DNA of 64,000 nt from NCBI GenBank assembly GCA_030386875.1, contig CM059559.1:66788392-66852391 (forward strand), in the 5' to 3' direction. The notes below the pieces were generated by a model. The model did no database searches and had not been told where the DNA came from. It was given only the letters and a program-made list of their open reading frames with translations. The stretch comes from Morinoia aosen. Lineage: Eukaryota > Arthropoda > Malacostraca > Amphipoda > Talitridae. The position numbers and the translations under genes are program-made. Below, piece after piece: positions 60,214 to 64,000 of this stretch (its first letter is position 1; every line of letters starts with the position of its first letter).

Positions 60214-62028
60214 GTCACCGTCCCTAATCCATGCGCTAAAAATGCAGACCCAGTACCTTCGACCACTTTGAATTACGGTGCGGGTTGTGAGGAGTTGTCG
60301 ATGGAGCAGTCTCAGTCAGAGCATGTCGTGCCTGTCAATAGATATCCTACTTTCCGTAAATTAGTCATGGTTGTGGCTCATGTCTTATTCTTCATTTCAT
60401 TGTTGAAAAGCTCCCTGGCAAAGCAGTGTAAAGTTACTCTAAGTAAGAAAGTTGGAGTGTTAGACTTTTATTTAGAAGCTATCAATAAGATTATACTTGT
60501 CGAACAACAAAAACATTTCTCAGAAATCTTTTCGTTCATGAGAAATAAATCTTCAGGCAATGTTCCCGCTTTGATGTCTAGGTTGAATTTGGTTCTAAAT
60601 AGCAACGGCCTGTTGTGCGTTAAATGCAAGTTAAATTCAGACTATGATTTTCCTTACTTGTTGCCACGTACTAGTGATTTGACGAGATTGATAATCTTGG
60701 ACTTGCATACTCGATTATCTCATGCGGGGATTTATTCTGTGCTGAAAGAGCTTAGAAAAAGGTTCTGGATACCTAGTTTATTTACAACGGTTCGAAAAGT
60801 ACTAACAACCTGCTTCGCATGTAGAAGGCTGAATGCCAGAGCTATAAAGCTTAATCAGAGTAGTTACAGAGACTTCCGCATTTCACCTCCGAAGTCGGTG
60901 TTCTCTTACGTATTCATAGATTATATGGGTCCATGGGTAGTCAAGATACAAAATCGCACTCAGAAAGTTTGGATACTGATAATAGTCTGCCTGTGGAGCC
61001 GAGCCGTCAGCCTCCAAGTTTGTATCAGGGCGGATGTAACTGAATTTCTGAGGAGTCTTCAACTGCACATTTACCAGCATGGAATGTTCACTAAATGCTT
61101 CTCTGATCTAGGGAGTCAGATAGTGGCGGGCACTAATATTTTAAAGACCTTTCTGGACGATTTTGAGACGAAAGAGTTTCTCGAGACCCATGGCATTAAG
61201 TCGGTAGACTTTCACACCTATCCTAAAGGGAATAGTGCTTTGGGCTCTTTAGTAGAGACCTTGGTTAAGCAAACGAAAAGGTTAATGCATCACTCTGTGA
61301 GAAAATTAATTTTAGATGTTTTTGAATTTCAATTTATCGTCGCTAAAACCACTCACCTCATTAACAGGCGTCCGGTTGCCTTCGTGGACGCGTTGAGAGA
61401 TCCTAGCCCGGAATCTCCTTCTGCCGTGACTCCAGAGATGCTCATGAGAGGCAGAGAATTGGTTTCTTTGTCTGTGCTGCCAGGTTTGCAGGCGGAGGAT
61501 CTCGACGATCCCGACTACGGGACTTCGAATTTTATTTCCAAAGCCTATTTAAATCTGAAAAAGGCACTAAAGCGTTTAACAAACTTTTACAATGATGAAT
61601 TTGTCGCTACCTTAATTAAACAATCCACTAACGAACCTAACAGGTACAAGAAAAGGCTGCACCGCTGTTTGCAGGTTGGAGACGTCGTATTGGTAAAGGA
61701 ACCTAATCTCAAGCAGACGTCTTACCCCCTCGGAGTAATCAGATCTGTTCAGCAGAATGACCTAGGGGAGGTGACTGCTGCAAAGGTATTCAATGGTTCT
61801 ACGCGTGAAATTGTATATAGGCACGCTAGTTCTCTCATCCTTCTAATACCTTCTTCTTTCCGTGCTTCCCAATCTGCCGACCTGGCACAAGGTGGTACTA
61901 TTGCACCTGATTGTGGAGACGCAAATTCATTGTCTCATGCTTTTAATTCTACTGGTCGTATTCCGAGAAGTGCTGCCATAAAGTGTTCTGAACGGCTGCG
62001 CAGTATGCTACGGAGCGACCAGGCTTAG
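60214..62028 (+). pseudogene. BEL-2 pol: integrase and DUF5641-like tail
   Basis: Coding resumes at 60214 in the frame that matches 58877 once the mariner and its TA duplication are discounted. The zinc finger is L-H-T-R-L-S-H-A-G...C-F-A-C-R-R-L-N-A-R (about 60700-60825). The core triad is D at 60919 (I-D-Y-M-G-P-W), D at 61105 (F-S-D-L-G-S-Q) and E at 61255 (L-V-E-T-L). N-R-R-P-V-A-F and a W-less DUF5641 tail follow (V-G-D-V-V-L-V-K...Y-P-L-G-V-I-R-S-V). It ends at UAG 62026-62028. The integrase looks intact in sequence but is cut off from its start codon by the mariner. Confidence 0.88.
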
Positions 62029-62222
62029 ATTAAGGATTAGGTTTAAGTTTAGAATTAAAAGTTCAGAGTTCTGAATTATAAGTTAAAAGTTTAGAGTTAA
62101 AAGTTTGTTGTTAGAAGTTTACGTATAAATAAAATATATTCAAACTTTATCCTTAAGCTTGTTCTCGTTAAAGAAAAAAAAAATTGCCTTTTATTCCATA
62201 AAAAGCAATCCCGCGCCGGGAG

Positions 62223-63376
62223 TAAAGAAAACAAAAATAATCTCAATACGTAGAAGCTCATTCACTGGTAGGCTGCTCTAGTCACGTGAATTTTCCAGTC
62301 TACTTCTGTTCCGACTGAACGCTGTAGAACAATTCATCTTATAAATCTCTCTCAAGCCCTACCAGCAGAACACCTTTCACCGAGCAGCTGCCTCGTGCCT
62401 TTACTCGTAGCCTATACTTTCATCGGTACTTCAACGTGGTTTCCCGGGGTATTTCCGACCGCTCTCCTTCGGCTACGATGAGCGTGAGCATCTTCGTTGG
62501 AATTCGTCCGAACTCCGTGGGGGAAACCATGAGGGGCTAAACCGCTCTTCACTGCACTGCACTGCCCCGCCTTCCTCTCTTCGGCACCTGTGATTGTGGG
62601 AATCCGTGCCTGGACGGGAGTCTTCACGTCTCCTCTGCGTCGGCAACGGAACTCCCTACTTGATGGCAGCTGAGGTTAGTTCACGTAGACTTGGCGCACG
62701 TCTACCAGTGATTTAGCTGTCATTGAGCTTCTATAAGATCCGCTCCCGTAAATTTACCTGGTGAAATATAACTATAACTTACCTTGAGCCTTAGGTGCAT
62801 AACTATAACTATAACTTACCTTGAGCCTTAGGTGCATAACTATAACTATAACTTACCTTGAGCCTTAGGTGCATAACTATAACTATAACTTACCTTGAGC
62901 CTTAGGTGCATAACTATAACTATAACTTACCTTGAACCTTAGGTGCATAACTATAACTATAACTTACCTTGAACCTTAGGTGTATAACTATTAACTTATA
63001 CCTTGAACCATAACGATATAACTATTAACTTATAACTAGAACTATAACTATAACTTAACCTATAACGAAAACTATTACGTAACTTTATAACCATCTTCCT
63101 ACAGCGATTCCAATAAAGGAATAATTTCGTTGAGGTGAAATTAACGATTTTTCTTTCTATTTTCACCAGGGCACGATTAACTGAAGTGGCCCGAGAAGAT
63201 CGCGCCTACTGATCTTCTCCACTTGGTGGCCGTATGCAGCGTCGTCCAAATCTAACGAGCTGCGGGCAATATCTATGTTGTCTACCTGATTATTCGCCTC
63301 TTAAACTGTAACTTAACGCGAATAAATTCTCCCGGCCATCAAGGTTTATTTTCTCCATTTCGCCTAGTTTTTCGTA
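62223..63376 (+). repeat. BEL-2 3' LTR (1154 bp)
   Basis: Near-identical to 44852-45856 except for about 137 + 12 extra bases (within 62490-62660). Purines (GCCGGGAG) just before it may be the polypurine tract. It contains the same six 37-bp units (62764-62985) and is followed by TCTGT. Confidence 0.9.
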
Positions 63377-63381
63377 TCTGT

Positions 63382-64000
63382 ATCTCCTGTGGTAAATAAA
63401 TTGTTTAAATTGTTTAAATAGACATTTTCTGAACAGGGCATAAGACAGGAATTTGAACTGAAGCGAGTCGTGGACGAATGATTCTGTGGGTTGAAGTGAC
63501 TATCACCTACTGTGCTGCTGGAATAGCTGATAGAATAGACCATGTCTCATATGTAGCTCTCTTTAACTTGGGGTGGCTGGCCAGCCGAATCGAGTCATTC
63601 AGTATAGTTCTGTGATGTAAGCCATTTGGCGTATGCAGTTTCTAGATTCCATTATTTGATTTGAATCATTCCCAATAACTCATTGTACGTACGCTTGTTG
63701 ATGTTTTGTATAACGTATGGCCGAAAATCATGAATGTTAAGCGAACTTCAACCTGTGTATTATGCCCCAACATTAGAAGCGACAGCTCGCAACATCACGA
63801 GTGCGCTCAGAAAATGCGCTGAGTAAGTTGAGTCGTCTTTCATCGGTGAGTAACGTTTTGTTTTAGTATATACTGTAATGTTGATGATTTTGCTTTTGGG
63901 CTTGCCCATGAGTTTTCTTGCGTTTTCTGTGTATTTCATGGAGGTGAGCCAATTCCTCAAAACGAGCGTTCGGTTTCCTTGTTAGTGCAAACTAATGAGG
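63382..64000. other. Right flank of BEL-2, nothing recognised
   Basis: A 66-codon minus-strand frame (63760-63960) has no motif. It is AT-rich sequence with no repeat shared with the rest of the window that I can see. Confidence 0.5.

Larger units (their letters stand above)
44852..63376 (+). mobile_element. BEL-2: BEL/Pao LTR retrotransposon with two nested insertions
   Basis: LTRs at 44852-45856 and 62223-63376 are flanked by the 5-bp duplication TCTGT (44847-44851, 63377-63381). Gag starts at 46031. An antisense LINE-B occupies about 46500-55352 inside gag and a mariner occupies 58880-60211 inside pol. Setting those aside, the element is about 8.3 kb with Gag, protease, RT, RNase H, integrase and a DUF5641-like tail. 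Besides the inserts, a one-base frame change at about 56540 is the only obvious break. There is no envelope gene. Confidence 0.92.

Overview
The window is a eukaryotic, almost certainly arthropod, repeat-rich intergenic stretch. I find no host protein-coding gene and no canonical tRNA or rRNA gene. Nearly everything that can be explained is transposable elements nested in one another: three BEL/Pao-type LTR retrotransposons plus a solo LTR, three non-LTR (LINE) families, a tRNA-derived SINE, a mariner, PIF/Harbinger-like non-autonomous elements and two fold-back MITEs. The arthropod call rests on this mixture (BEL/Pao, an irritans/Mboumar-like mariner, jockey/CR1-like LINEs). I cannot place the species. 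Family names used here (LINE-A, LINE-B, LINE-C, BEL-1, BEL-2, BEL-3) are local labels only.

Layout. 1-5.0 kb: two minus-strand, 5'-truncated LINE-A copies, the second split by a 698-bp fold-back MITE with an 8-bp target duplication. 5.24-5.80 kb: a solo LTR. 7.0-8.35 kb: a third LINE-A fragment split by a SINE. 8.35-21.43 kb: a Harbinger-like element split by BEL-1 (9.06-20.55 kb, 4-bp target duplication ATTT). BEL-1 in turn carries a truncated LINE-B in gag and a second, 1600-bp Harbinger-like copy in pol. 21.78-24.95 kb: BEL-3, a compact minus-strand element with identical 221-bp LTRs and one 825-codon Gag-protease ORF but no RT, RNase H or integrase. 26.0-29.8 kb: a plus-strand truncated LINE-B with an insertion in its 3' UTR. 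30.7-33.6 kb: decayed LINE-C and a fold-back MITE. 35.5-39.9 kb: a poorly understood unit with ~240-bp direct repeats outside, inverted repeats inside and a decayed ULP1-like protease gene in the middle. 40.1-42.7 kb: a 466-bp tandem duplication, a second SINE and an insert between 19-bp direct repeats. 44.85-63.38 kb: BEL-2 (LTRs of about 1.0 and 1.15 kb, 5-bp target duplication TCTGT), split in gag by an ~8.8-kb LINE-B and in pol by an intact 1332-bp mariner.

The most interesting system is the long LINE-B copy at 46.5-55.35 kb. Its ORF1 ends in an OTU-like cysteine protease domain. ORF1 and the endonuclease-reverse transcriptase ORF lie in one reading frame separated by a single UGA, and there is no AUG between that UGA and the first endonuclease motif. 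Its 3' UTR carries two hairpins kept in all three copies of the family, one with a compensatory base-pair change.

Nesting gives relative ages: Harbinger copy 1 is older than BEL-1, which is older than its LINE-B and Harbinger copy 2 inserts; BEL-2 is older than its LINE-B and mariner inserts. BEL-3 (identical LTRs) and the mariner (perfect 29-bp inverted repeats, intact ORF) look youngest.
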